Source of the DNA: Acanthosoma haemorrhoidale
Taxonomy: Eukaryota; Arthropoda; Insecta; Hemiptera; Acanthosomatidae
Direction: 5' to 3'
Assembly (NCBI GenBank): GCA_930367205.1
Contig: OV884011.1
Location: forward strand, 46,451,754 to 46,515,753
DNA: 64,000 bases
Position 1 is the stretch's first letter. The number at the start of each line of letters is the position of its first letter. Both the position numbers and the translations under genes were made by a program. Below are positions 42,812 through 57,800 of this stretch, in pieces. The notes beneath the pieces were generated by a model. The model saw only the letters and a program-made list of their open reading frames with translations, searched no databases and was not told the DNA's origin.

Positions 42812-45800
42812 CTGTAAAAATAAACTTCATTATTAATACAAGTACAGAGCTAGTATAATTTGTTTTATAACGTATCTTTTATGTATCAAAATATTTCATG
42901 GAGTAATGAACCTTGCGACTGTTCCTAATTTGATTTAAGAGCGAGTAAAAAAAAACAAAATAAAACTACAGCTTTCAAATGGTGTGGTATTTAGTCACCA
43001 CTGCATTTAATTATATAGTTTACACTTTATAGCATCATTTTTATATAAATATAATTAATGGCCCTATAGAAACGAGTGAGAAAGGAAGGTGGAGATTCTT
43101 TCGGGGGTAAAACAGACCTTCAGTTTAAATTTCATAATAAAGATACATAACAAAATCAACGTTGATGAAATGTTCATCTAATTTTTTTTATAAGTTAGCA
43201 AAATTGATCATTAAAATTTCTCTTATTTTGATATTACATGGTGATGAACTGTATTAAAAACTACTGGCTCTTCGAAACAGTTGAAATTTGTTTTCTGAAT
43301 AATATGATTTGTTCTCATGTTGGATTTTAGAAATTCATTGCCGTTTTAAAGCTGGATCCAAGGGAATTTTTCTAGGATACCATTTTTCAAAGTACTTCAT
43401 TAAAATGGATACCTCTACCAATACATTATCAACCATTATACTAATTAACGCATTAATGAGATCTATACTGTCCCCTAGTAGGCAAGGCCTAGTTTATGTT
43501 CTGAAAACATAATTTTTATTATGTTACTTTAAGTCTTATTTTTTACTTTTGTTTATTCAACATCACTTTGGAATAAAATTTTTGTTTGATTTTAAGATAT
43601 TATTCCTGATTTTGATGTTCTGCAGACAAGGAAACCAAGAAAATTTGAAGATTCTAATTCTTTAGAGGATTGCGAATTCCTCAACTGAAATACTAATAAT
43701 TCAAGAACGTTTTGCTTCAAACTGTAGAGGTATAGAATAAATAAATAAAATAAAATAGGTATAGAATAATAGACTAAAATATGGGTAACTAGCAAGATGC
43801 TAGTATACAATATTTCAAATTTTATAGTTATTTGTTGTTTTATAATAAAATGAACAAGCAGACTTTTTTAAATTCACCTATTATAGCTTTTTTTTTTTTT
43901 TTTTTTTCCAAAAGAACTGATTATTTTACCTCTGGTAGCCTCAAAAGGAGATCGTGGAATCTGCTATGCTGATTCGGAAAAGTATGCTCAACATAAGTCC
44001 TTAGACAGGTCATATATCTTTCTTGCATGGCCTCTAATTCACCTGCATCTCCTCTCGCTGAAATTAAAAATTTCTCATTATAAATTAATTAATTATATTA
44101 AAGAAACACAAAAATTATAAAAATGATTGAGCAACACTTACATGGATTCAGCATGATGATAACCTTCAAGCAGACATATTCCTGCATCGTAAGTTTAACC
44201 TTGCGGAACATGAGAGTTACATAGGTTATCTTCTCCACCATGAGTCCAACATCTTGCCTTAGCTGATCCATGGTGATTGGGCGCCCCATCATTGAAGTTA
44301 GGCATGTTTGAAGGGTGCATAGATTATTAGAAACCTGAAAGGAATAGTAACAAAATTCCAGTATATCTCTCTATTAATTTACAAACCTCTTAGGTATAAT
44401 TGACAACTGAATTCAGCATTAAGTAGAATAATACGGCAAAATATAATAATCAAATATTTCATTTTACAATAAAAGCACCTTTATGCTTTCTTTGGTTTTT
44501 CAAAAGTAAAAACTTATGTGTTATTGTTAAAATTCTGCAATGACTGTAATGAAATTTTAAAGACCTTTCCATTCGATAACATGACAAAATACTGCAATTA
44601 CCATAACTCATTAACTATTTAGTAATAAAACATAATTATTCGCCTTATAATATTGGTATTAAATCGTAATAATCTGAACACCTTGAGTAGCAATGTGTTT
44701 TGTGACTTATGTATATTATAATTACAAAACACTATTAAAATTCTCATTGGCTGTGTGTTAACAGTCTCTGTTTGACCCAGGAAGTTCTAATTAATCCACC
44801 TAATAGTGCTAAAATAATAGCAGGTGCATTTAATAAAAAAAACCACAAATATCTTTAATTTTTCTTTGACCAAGGGAAAAATCAGAAAATTTAATTTTAA
44901 ATAGCTTCTCATTAGAATAAAACTTAAGAAAGTAAAAAAAACTGGGATGATGTTTTTTTCAAGTTTAATTATTTTTTTCATTCTTCCTGTTATTATAAAT
45001 CTCCTGATAATAATTGAAGATTTTTCTCCTACTCCAAATGAGTCATAAAATATTTCAAAGCCAAAAAACATGGGATTATTTTTGACTAAACCTTTGTCTA
45101 GAAGGTACCAACTTTCCCATTGAACCTTCTCTTCCATAAAAATCTTTATTACCTTTTCTCATACCTGCAGAGAGGAGTCACTTCCTTAAGTTATTCCTAT
45201 TTCAGTACAGTTGAGGTATATATATTGTTGTGATATTTTAAAATGATGATTTTTAATAGTTTTTGTTTAAATAAACTCGGAATTAGCGAGCATTGAATAA
45301 CGATCCGTGATTCATTTTTGAAAGTATGAACGTTTTTATTGTCGTCATATTAATTATTAATAATTGAAATAAAATAATATCATATTTTATATAAACTTCT
45401 AATTTAAGCAAAGTATAAATATCCGAACAACCAAAGAGATCAAGAGTCAAGAAGGCAGTGGTAGGTACAGAGAAACCGGCATGAGGACAAAAACATTCAT
45501 TCGTTCTTCAGAAGGCAGGCAGAGCAGGTAGCATCCTTGCGAAGGCACGGCGACCCACCGCCTCGTGGTCACACTTGCACTCAACACGAAGACCAAGGAC
45601 GCGCAAGTAAGACGATTCGGATCAAGCAAATGAAGATTACCACCGAAGAGAAGAACACAAAGAAACACTGGCCAGTATACTACGTAATTTTAATCTTAAC
45701 AGTAATTTTTAGTACGTACGTAATTTATTATTTGTATATCAATTTTAGTTATTCAATGTGTGTAAATAAAACCAATATTCCAATTGCCAGAAGTTTCCTA

Positions 45801-48800
45801 TATAATTATTAACAGAACCCTGAATTAACGTAAAAGTTATAAAATATAAAAGTTTTTAAAAATTATATAAAAAATATATAATTAAATTATTATTATTAAT
45901 AAATAGCAAATATTAGAATAATATATAGGGTTCTTGTGATCTCAAACAATTTATTTAGAATTTTTCTTTGAGCTCCCAATGGATGGGTTTTCTTGGTTCT
46001 ACACTTAGTTCAGAAGTGGATCTAGCATTCTGAGAGTTGGCAATATTTTATACCATCTCTCCTGTACCAAGATGATGTTCCAGCTCATCGCACTTCAGCG
46101 TTTGACAGATCTTTCTTTCTTTATTGCATTCATCATCTATTTGGAACTCTATTCCATCAAAATCCAAGCATGTAAATTATAATGATCATTTATCTTTGCT
46201 TTAATTTGTGCTTACATATTCATAAGGAGTAAAAGGATCTATAAGGATATTTTTACAATGAATATTTTATAAGTATCAAACGATATATAATCTCAGGGTA
46301 TTGATTATAGTGCATAATTTTGATTATTTAAAATACCTTAATTAAAAATTATTAAAAACTCCATACCAGCATAATTGGCTTTACGAATTTACATGTAATT
46401 TAAATAATAGTTACATAATCAAAATTACAAACAATTATCTAAAAGGGAAGGTGGATATATTTTCTTCATTGTTGTTGGGTAGACATGTTTGTTGCACACT
46501 CTCTCTTCTAGCTAACTCCAAAACATCCCAGTCTCTCTCTTCTGCAGGTTTAACTGACCGCTTTTTCTGGTCTGGCCCCAACACTTGTTACCTGGTTCTC
46601 ATCATAGCCTGCATATTTAGCGGTCGCGAACACAGTTTGCCCAAGTCAATTATTTTTACTATCCAACCTGTGGAAATCCTAGAGACCTCCCTATTTATTT
46701 TCAAATAAAATTCAATTTATCATAAAAATATCGTTACAATGTACTCAAATCACAGCTTTTTAGTCATCCATGTCTATACTGTACACTCATGCTAATATCC
46801 AAGTCTAAGTAGTGTGCACTTATGTTTTCTTTCATTCACTTACATATTTATTTTCTAAATGTTTACTATTTTTCTCTGTAACATCTATGAATTAGTACAT
46901 CTATATGACTTTAAAGCTCAAGTTTGAAGATGTGTAATTATCTTAAGGGAACATTAGTCCCAGAATAAATTATTAATATAGAATCATATGCTGACAGGTA
47001 AATTACCTCTTGAGTGAAATTAACATCTGAACCATCAGAGCACGTGCTGGCAAGCCTATGAGCTCCATGTATCGCTTGGTATGCTGAGGTTGTAAGAACT
47101 AGTAACTCATGCCAAGTGTGAGTCAACAGCTTCGTATGGACCTAAACAGCAATCATTACTATTTTAGAGGAGTGATATAGTTAAAATGTTATATTACAGA
47201 ACCAATTTTTTAAAATCTTTATTGTTCAGTTAGTTGTGGAACAAATTTATACCGTACTTTCAAATTGTAGCCTCTAGGAGAATCAAAATGTACTGGATTT
47301 CAATACTTCATTCAAATAATAAAATAAGATTACAATTCAAAAATTATATAAGATTACATTAGCAAGCACATATTAAATAGTTTATTCTGATCAATAAATT
47401 CAATTATTACTAAGGATTTTTTTAGTTTTATTCTGTTTTTTTGAAAAGGCCAGTCATCAAATACTCAAAATTTAAATATAAAAGTAAATAACAATTTGAA
47501 TCCACAGAAAATGGTGGAACTTACAACAACAAGAAATCTTTGTCGACTTCTTTCTTCTGGTACCAATCACTTCTCATGATTAAATGTTCAATAACAACTC
47601 ACTTCAAAAAAGAGATATTCCTCCAACTGTCTTCTCTTTCACGTTCACATGATGACTGGCTTGGCTTTGCTTTCTGTTTTTATTTTTTTGCGAACGGACT
47701 CATTTCTTAAGTTGAAGTCAGATTTATTTTTTCTTTAATTCATAAATTTATTTTTCTTATTTAATGACAAATAATTATTTTTATGATTGACTCATTTGTT
47801 GTGTTTATCCTGTCCAATAACAGATTATAATAATTAAATAAATAGCAGTAGTAGTATTACAGGTTATGTTATCTATTGAATCTGAAACCCTCTTTTTTTA
47901 AATATGAACATAAAAATTCACAATAACCTTGGATTCAAATTAATATTTATAACTAAAATTAGATCTATTTTAGATAAAAAAAAAAAAAAACCTTCTAAAA
48001 GATCATTACAACATATTAGAGCTCTGCTTTCAGATCTAAATCCAGTATTCTGAGTTGTCACACGAACTCTTCTTTTTTTAAATTCTTTATATAAAAACTT
48101 GAAAATAAATTTCAAAGCAGGTCAATGGTCTCTTATTAACTATCCTTTATTTAAGTAATAACATTTATGCCAAAATTTGGCATTTTTCGTCATTCAAAGT
48201 CTGGAATATGTCTGGAGAGGGGGAACATTGATATGAATAAACCAGGAGACTAATTGACAGGAGACTATTTGCCTGATTTGTAAATTTATTTGTCTACATT
48301 TTACAGATAACAGAATACATTTTAATGACTGATTAATTTAACAACTCAGAAGCATCAGCATTGGATTATAACCTCATTTACTCTAACTTCTGGTATAGCC
48401 TAATGACAATCACCCCTAATGTTTAGTTTTTTTAATTGGCATTGACCTAGATTGATGAAAGAAGATTATGTTGTTTTCTTTGATCAAAGTAGTTTCATAC
48501 CAAAAAAGAACTCAATATTTAAATATTATGCCTAACTGCCAATTTTTTTATTATTTATTTTTCTACATCGGATTTCACTTCTTAAAGAGGATCTTAGCAA
48601 TTTAAAGATGTAATCCTTAAGAATTCATTTATTAACTGAATATTTAAGGTGAAGCACTTACTTCTACTGGTAGTTCTAGGTAAAATGGTAACCGCTTGGT
48701 CCACTGGACAAGTTTGTAAACAATGGAGTCACCTATTTGCATCAGTTTGTCTGATAGGTCAGATTTGTGATCCAAGAGATCCTCAAGATTCTGTAACAAA

Positions 48801-51800
48801 ATGGAAAATTTTATAATTAACAATGTGAAAAAAAACAATCAACAAAAAGTAAAAATATTTTTTAATTACAATACATAATGTTTAAGTTAAATTAGACATA
48901 TTTCTTTAACAAATGTTTGAATAATCAATGTCAGCAAGAACAGTAGCTCACTTTTAAAATCAAAATTGGTGAAAATAAAATTTGAATAACAGTGTAAGTA
49001 AAATATCATTACCCTGAGAGTTGCGATATCCTGGAACTCATCGCAATCTATTAAGGTCTGAATGACGGAAAGTGTCGTATCGACTGACAGTGCTCGGTCT
49101 CTCGAACTGCTGACGGCACTGTCAAGTCTCTGTCTTAAATGGACAACCTATAGATAAAAAAATAAATACATAAATTAATGTACAAATATATGTCTAATCA
49201 ATCCTCCAAATAAATAAAGTAAATATAATATAGTCATTTCAACATAGTTCAAAATGATACTAAAATCATATTATAGCTACATTATTTTAATGCTTCTCTT
49301 AAGGGCAGTCTCAAGTATTGTCCCATTCACAAGATGGGAAGGCATGTAGGATGAAGGCTCAGGGCTCATAATAGGTTTCCCTTAGTCCGCGCTATCATGA
49401 TAAGACCTTTTTTTACCATCAAACAAAATGACTGCCAAAATTATCTGGCCCTTAAGAACTAAATCAAAAGTTTTTTTTTTTTTTTTTGTTTTTTTTTAAT
49501 TTCAAACCCCTTTATTTATCAAAATACAAATTTTCGATTTACAAATTTCTCCTCTTACTGCATATGCAGATGCAGAAATCAAAAGAGATTTTTTTTTTTT
49601 TCCCCTTAGCTCTCAAACTTATAAAAATAGGATGTGGGAAAAATTATTTTGGGCTAATGAGTGCCTTTCTTCACTAAGGGGAGTCCCCCATTTGAAGGAT
49701 ATGGGTTGTGGAATGCCTAAAGGAGGCGGGTGGAATCAGGAAGGTAGTGAGAGTCTACCGAGGATGTAAAGTATTATCAAAAGAGAAGTATTATTTGCTT
49801 TCCTAATTGAGCCTGAATTAGCTGTATTATCGGGAACAGGCAGAAATAAATTGCTATAAAATAATCCTTCAGTTAATCAAAACTATTCAAGACTTCATTA
49901 CCACACATTGAAGTCAACACTTAAATAAATTATTTAAACAGACAACTTCTGCTATGATATAAGTCTGTACCCCATCGTAAATTAAGAACAAATATTTTTC
50001 CTATAAAAAAAATATGATAAAAAGAGTTTGACTAATTAATAATTTTAGTTTCTCTTAGATATATGTTTGTCAAACTTGAAAGAATTCCTTCCTTTATGGA
50101 TCAAAAATGACTCAGTGCTAGTCCTCGATAGTAATAAGCACCTGAATAGTAAGTGTATTATTGTTTATTAATTAGTAGTCATATAAACTAAAACAAAATA
50201 AAATGTTTACTTACTTCACTGGGATTAGTAAGGGCAGTCTTAAGTATTGTCCCATTCACAAGATGGGAAGGCATGTAGGATGAAGGCTCAGGGCTCATAA
50301 TAGGTTTCCCTTTGTCCATCTGTCCTTTCATTTGGCCGTTCCGAACTGACTTTTTGTGCTTTTTATATTTCACCTAGGCAAAATAAATAAATATAGTGAG
50401 GATATTTGATAGATGAATAGTTTTAACTTAGATAGGGGAAAGTCCAATAAACCAAAAGTCATTTGAATCCGATTTGAAGAAATTTATTTTTGAATTTAAA
50501 TTTTGGCTAGATAGTACCAGCATAGTTCAACAGATGGCAATACGTGCAATTTTGGAAAATATGATAAGCATAATTACTTGCTCCTCTTTCAGCTGAAATG
50601 CCTCAGAGCGTCAGTCCCAGAGTGAGTGTCCAAATACGCCACGTAGGCCCGTCTAGGGCTGCGTAGGGACGACCGATTTAGGCTAGTTCATCATTATGCT
50701 TCACAATCGATTATTCCTATTCAAACGATTCCTTACAATCGATTAACCCTCGGGCATTTTTGAGATATCAAACCGCCATTTCAAACGGCAACATGTTGCT
50801 GCTTCACGCTCACATTTATTTATTCCCATACCTATTTATGTGTTTGCCTATGGGGTTTATTGATATGATACGCAGCCAATTAAAAAACTGTGATTTAGAA
50901 GGGAAAAATCATCGTATTACTTAAAATTACAGTAAAATATTTAAAGTAGTTCGATAGAAAATTATGAACAGCGGCGTGAAAAGAACAATAAAATGATATA
51001 AACAAACAAAAATGTAAAAAAAAACATAGTTTTTCTCATAAAAAAAAGGAAAGGAATCTTAATCTGCTTGATTAACTTCACATCTCAAATCAACAATCTG
51101 AAATTTATTGCAAAATTAAAAGGGCGTGTATTTAACCGTAGTTTGTTAAAAGGATCATGGATAGACAATCGTAGTACACAGAAATCGATTGTGACAATGG
51201 GCCTTCCTACCCTAGGTACGTAGGTCCCGAGTGAATCACACACACAACAATAATTTAAACGAGCTACTTATTAATCAAAAGTAGTCCAACTTTTCCAACA
51301 AATCTGGGACAGGAAGAAAATTCCAAGAGACTGGGAGTACAGTATAATTATTCCCATCCACAAAAAAGGCAGCTCCACCGAATGTGAAAATTACCGGCCT
51401 ATAAGCATGCTGTCAGTTGTTTACAAACTTTACACCAGCATACTGGAAAAGCGACTGAGGAGAAAGATTGAAAATAAAATGGAAGATGAACAAGCAGGTT
51501 TCCGTCCTGGAAAGCAAACACAGGATCACATTTTTGTCCTAAGAAGCATTTTGTCATAGCAGAGAAGGCATGGGACAGAGACAAGCACTTATTCTTGGCA
51601 TTCTTAGACTTAAAGGCAGCATTTGACTCGGTCCCCAGAAAAGAAATATGGGAAGCATTGGCAGCCAAAGATATTCCAGGCGATCTAATTTCAGCCATTC
51701 AGTTGGCATGCCATAATGCACAGGGAGTTGTACGGATCAATGGAAGAGAATCTGAGGCAACCCCATAGATAAAGGTGTGAGACAGGGAGATAGTATAAGC

Positions 51801-54800
51801 CCCTCCTGTTCATTGTTTTTATGGACGAGATCCATAAAATATGCAAACGCCGAACTGCGTGGACCGCCATCGGAAAATGGAACTTAAGAACCATTCTCGT
51901 ACAAAGCCTTTTGTATGCCGATGACATCGTCCTGATTTCTAATTCCCAAGAAAAGATGCAGGAGGCCCTAATAAAATGGCAGGGAAAGCTACTCTGTAAA
52001 GGGATGGTCATTAACACCGCTAAGAGCAAAGTCCTGGTTCTGTCCTGTGAAGATCAAGAAGACGTCCATCTAATCTGCAATGGGGAGGTATTGGAAGCGG
52101 TGCTGGAGTTAACTTACCTAGGGACCATTATAAGTTCCTATGGTAAGATTGACCCAGAGATATCCCATAGAATTGCTAAAGCCAATCAAGTTTACTACCA
52201 GATCTCCAATAGTTTAATCAGACACTGAGAAGTGGGTACGGAGAATAAAAGGCACAAATACAAATTGGTTTATTTCCCGACTCTTACATATGGAAGTGAA
52301 AGCTGGATAATGCTTGATAAGCAAGTCAGCCGCATTACTGCAGCAGAAATGAAGTTTCTGAGGAGAGTGGTTGGGAAGACAAGAAGGGATCGCATCAGAA
52401 ATGTTCAAATAAGAGAACAGTTTGAGGTGACAGAACTACAGACCACACTCGATTTCCCGACAGCTGAAGTGGTTTGGGCACGTGTGCCGCATGGGAGATG
52501 AAAGAGAACCAAAGAAAGTTCTAGAAGCCCGACCATCTGGGAAAAGACCGAGAGGGCGTCCCAGAATTTCCTACCAGGAGAACATCCAGAGGATTGGAGG
52601 GAAAAAAGGCAAAACACTCCAGTTGATGAAGCAGCTATGTAGGGACCGAGAGTGATGGCTCTAATTTATCAAGGCTCCTCGACGCTGATAACAAGGCACA
52701 AGAGGAAGACAAAGAAGAAGAAGAAGAAGAAGAAGAATATTAATCGACAATTAATCGTTCGATGTTTTCTCAATTTCGATTGAAAAAGTTTTATTTTAAA
52801 AAATAATTGAGACATTTAATTACGTTATAAGAAAATACAAAATTTACAAAATGAATTTGATAAGAATCCATCACAATTAAATATTTTATTAAATTGAATG
52901 GATGGTGCTGTGTTAGTTGACAGTTGATTTAACAATTAATTGATCAAACCACAAAAATTAATATTAGTAACTCCATTGAATTATTGCCATCTTTAATCAC
53001 ACGCTGTGATTAACTGACTTGATGGGTCAATCTATCTTAGACTTTCTACCCTTGTCTTCATTGCTCCTAATGTGTTTCCCCCGGGCTACTCTTGTCTCGG
53101 ACAGCATGTTGTACTGTGGTATTCCACCAGTTGATTTTCATACTTAGGGTCCCATTTCTTTTTGTATCACTTTCATTAATTGCTGTATCTAATATGGCAT
53201 TTCTCGTTTCCTACCAACAAACCTGAAAAAAGGGTTGCACTTGTTTGGAGTTTCATTCTTAGCTGGTATTAGTATAACTGCTTAACTGTTCCTTTTTTTC
53301 CTCTTTCAGAAAACTTATGTTTTTTATTTTAAACATTTTAGGGTATTATTTACCAACTAGGAGTTTAACTACTAAAACTAGTCTGTGATGCCTGCTGAGG
53401 CTCTGCACCTCTTCAGTTTAAATGAATCATGGAAATTCTTCAAAGTGTTCAGGATCATGTCCTTTCTTAATAAAATCTATTTAAAATGAAGAATGGTGTA
53501 TATTTGAAATAACAGTGTTCAGTTTAAATTAATTGATTTTAGCAAAAAATAATCAATAAATACCTTATATAAGTTGTATACCGCTCCGGAATTCCTCCCT
53601 CCAGGCATTCGATCCTCTCTGACAGCTGTAAAGGATACTGCATTAAAATAAATAGATACATAAAAGTAAAGAGGTACCCTAGTACTACAACCAGTATAAC
53701 ATGCCATCCCAAATATTGTTATGATTTTTATTCTGGCATATGATCCTACTGGTATTAATTTTAATAGAGAAATACAGCCATGGCAACCATAGCAACTTCT
53801 TCCTCCAACCAAAGGTAGTTCTTAAGTCCACCATAAGTGCCAGTTTTGAGTGATGACACTAAAACCACCCTAGTCTTTCTGGGAAAAGTGTTCAAAGAGA
53901 TGAACGCTGTTTAGTTGGTGTCAAACACCCGCTTGTTAGTGAAACATGAACTTGTTTTTCTCCTTAAAATACTCGTCATGATTAGGCTATTCTCTTTAGC
54001 TGAGTATATAAACTTTTCAGAGCAACTTGCCTAAAACTTGGTTACATGATATTTACTTTTCTTTTCTATGCATACCTAGGCTTTCTGCCCAAGATTTATT
54101 TGGTGAATTATGGGGGCATCTTTTCAGCACTCTTACACTCATAAATATCTTTCAAAGCATTTCATAGTCTTTAATTTATTAGTTTCATTATTCTATTTTA
54201 GGCCTCTATAGAAATAATGCCGCAACGCAATTGGTAATTTAAGCATAATGTTTGCAGGCAAGAGCAGCAGCATTTCAACCATTTTTTTTGAGTTAGTTTA
54301 TCACTGTTTGTTTAAGATCTATAGGTTCACCATTAAGTTTTGAGTTATATTGATGTGTTTCATCTTTTATGAAGCCCATCTTACTTAGAACTGCAAAAAG
54401 GTTAAAAAAAAAATATGAATTTTCTTTTCTAAAATGTTACACAACATTCTACAATTCATTATAGAGAATTTAAGAATTGAAAAGCTCTGAAAACCAATAT
54501 TTTTGAAAAACACAAGGACAGTATATTTCAAAAGTTATAAGAAGAAGAAGTTCTAAAGACTATGAATATTAAAGTAAACCATTTTTTTCCTCTTGGGGTA
54601 TTGTTTTAATACTAGTGACATATACATAATTTTTGCTGTCCTTTTGTCTACATATTTAACAATTTTTTCAACTAAATATAACGACATCTTGCTTTAATAT
54701 TATTGCTCATATTGGACTGTTATTTCTTAACCAGAATTACATTCTGTATTCATTTGGTCCATGGTATTCATTATTATTTTCCATCTATTTAGAAGTTTGA

Positions 54801-57800
54801 AGAATTATTACATAGTAATATTATTTAGGACAGAATAAGATACAAATTTGCTAAATTTCTCTCGCTCTATTTATGTGATATTTAATTAAGATTATTATGT
54901 TATAAAATTACCTTGGAGAACCATTCCTTGTTCTATACATTTCTTAAACCGGCAATATTGACACCGATTCCTTTGGGCTTTTGTGATTTCACAAACTCCA
55001 TCTGCCACACACGTGTAGACTCTCCTGTTTTGCACCGTTCTTTTGAAAAATCCTTTACACCTGAAAAATTGAATCAATCATGCTAGATATAATATTTTTT
55101 ATATAAAATTTTTTTTAATAATGTGAATTTATAAAATTATAGTTTAAAAAATAGAGATTTAATTAAGTTTTGTTATATTTGCATCAATTATTTATCAACA
55201 GTTTAATTGATTATGTTAATTGTAAACAATCTTGAAGAGTGGTTAATATAAAACAACTTATCTATGAAATGCACTCACTTATTTAAAAATTAAAAATAAT
55301 AATAAAATTCAAAAGTACCAAAAATATTATTTAAGCAAACGAAAAAAATTACAAATAGAAATAAATATATGTACATAATAATTTAGTTTTATTATTTTTT
55401 ACAGCATGCATATGAAACAGATTTTTTCATGTTTCTATTGCAGTCATTTGTTATCTCGACAGAGGCAATTTAGCTTATTATCTCTGTATGACCCAGTTTC
55501 TACTTGGAAGTGTTTGTGAACGCTGACAAACATTATGTAATGCTTTCTTCTTCCGAAGCTATAAAAATGTTTATTTCAAATAAAGATATTATGATAGTAT
55601 TTAGCAAATTCATAAGCATATGAATTCAAGGTACGTTGAGCTTGGTTACCAAGTACACCATAGAAACAAAACAAATGCAACATTGTAAAATGTGACTGCC
55701 CTTCTTTGAATGACATATTTGATTATTACAACTACATCAAAATTAAACGTATTACTTAATAGCAATAACTAATCATTAATATAGCAATACTATTTGGTTA
55801 AAAGCTTTTACTTCTATTTTTGAGAAATAAATGTTTTATTTCCTATAAAATTTCATAAGTATGACACAAAGTTTCTGAGCACCTTGGCCCTTTGATTTTC
55901 TACAATTTTGGATTGGTTTATATAATGCAACTCATACAATCATATATGTTGTCAATTCTTGCTCAAAACTGATTAAATTTTTTCCAGTGGATTATTCTTA
56001 ATTAATTAAGGCTGTAAATTATAAGACTTTTGAATGAATAATCCCCCAACATTAGCATCAATGATGACCATTTCATTGTTCTTTTCCAAAAACTTAACAA
56101 TTTAAAAAAAACAAACAAAGAATGTTAGCAAACATTAGTATCAGAAAGTTGGAGTTGGGTGTGTTCCTCGCCTGTTATTTTGAACTATTATTAGTTTTGG
56201 TAAGTAATCTCCCGTGGTGTAAATTTTGATAATTATTGTTATTTACTTTGCATGAAAATAAAACTTTTCAAGAAAGCTTTTTAGTGTCTCCAAAAATCTC
56301 TTATTTGTTGTACATCTCGAGTCGATGTTTTGCCAAGTCCTAAGGACTAAAATTCAAACAAGTTACATATAAAACAGCATTTAAATATTTAAAACAAATT
56401 GTATTATAAAATAATAAATAATAAAATTGGTAACAACCCAAATAATGAAACTAACGATTTATGAATGATATTGTTAAGTCCATTATTTCATTCATGCATT
56501 ATTACAAAGGTGCCAAACTGCAAAATTTAAAACGGTAAATTATATTACATTAAGAACTGAATTCGTTAAATACAATAATCATTTATAAACCCGTAATATA
56601 TAAAAATTGTTTTTTAACTTGGAATAGAAAAACATTTTCACTGGCCACTTCACAAGAAAACAAGCAATACTATGTTGTGGGACGGATATATTTAGACTTA
56701 GGAAGGAATATTGACTGTTTGCCTCTACAACTTCAACTAGAGAACAGACAAGAACCAGACATAATTTATATAATTAGATGCCTCCCCTGCCCAAAAATAA
56801 ACAGAGAAGTTACCAGTTCGGCATGCAATAATGGAAGGAGGAATTTAAAGATAATATCATCCATAGATCTATTGTTTTATTATGTTGGTTGTTACCAATT
56901 TCATTATTTTATTTAAAACGAAAAAAAAGCCCTAAGGATGTAACAATAAATAAAAGGGGAGAGATTAAAAGCTGTATCGCAAAATTTAATTTTCACACAG
57001 TGTCAATATTAAAAAAATACAAGTGGATTGTTTTCTCTTAAGAATATTAATAATAGTTAGTTAAAGAGTTTTAAATAAAAATAGAGGCAGGGTATAGAAT
57101 AATTGATTGAAGGTAATCACTCACTATTATTTCTCAAGTGTTTATTTAACTTTTTTTTTTTTCTCAAAACTATTTTTTTCGTCAGTAAGGTTTTTGATAT
57201 AATAAGGAATCATTAATGATTTCTCAGGCTGGGGACACAGACGAGAGCAATCTACCGGCGTATTTCCATATTACACGGTGGGCCCGGACAGAAGGTGTGC
57301 AGGCAAGACACGGCAATCACAGAGCCATTGTGGCCGAATGGAGGTCCTTGAAGATCAGGGGCTGTTGGCATTTTGTATTTTGGTCAAGGCTGGCTCGGTC
57401 CAAGGCAGGGCAATGCTCCCGCTTGCTAGTGTCACAGGCCGTTGTATGTTCAGCCAGCCTTGTACAATTACAGCCTGACTGGTAGGAACATATTCGACCT
57501 GCTAATAAAACCGATAGGAGGGGAGGGCATGTATTTATTGTAAGCGATAGTAGCTTCGGTCCCGATCTCATAGCAATTGGATTGCTTTTCCCTGCAAATA
57601 CGTAACTATCCGTCGTAACTTGAACCACAACAACTTTGTCTACCTTTCTCGATCTATCATGACTTAAAACGCTGAAGATAACTAATTCCAATAAACGCCA
57701 TTTTTTGGCGATGGAATTTCGCATCTTCTCAATTTTAATAATATCGACATGGACGAGATATTGGAAGTGTCGAATGAAAGAAGAACCGGAAAATGTTAAA

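Larger units (their letters stand above)
50374..53563 (-). other. Hr4 intron 3-4 (3.2 kb)
   Basis: Dominated by the plus-strand LINE fragment (51281-52738). A GC-richer part 50590-50800 contains several atcgatt-type motifs without an assigned function. At 53040-53220 the minus strand carries a short LINE-like trace ([18 protein letters not shown]). Confidence 0.6.

Noticed and set aside
49300..49388. The exon 4 copy as a working alternative Hr4 exon
   Set aside because: The copied part lacks the donor site, has TAA just before the shared block, and no nearby GT fits the phase.
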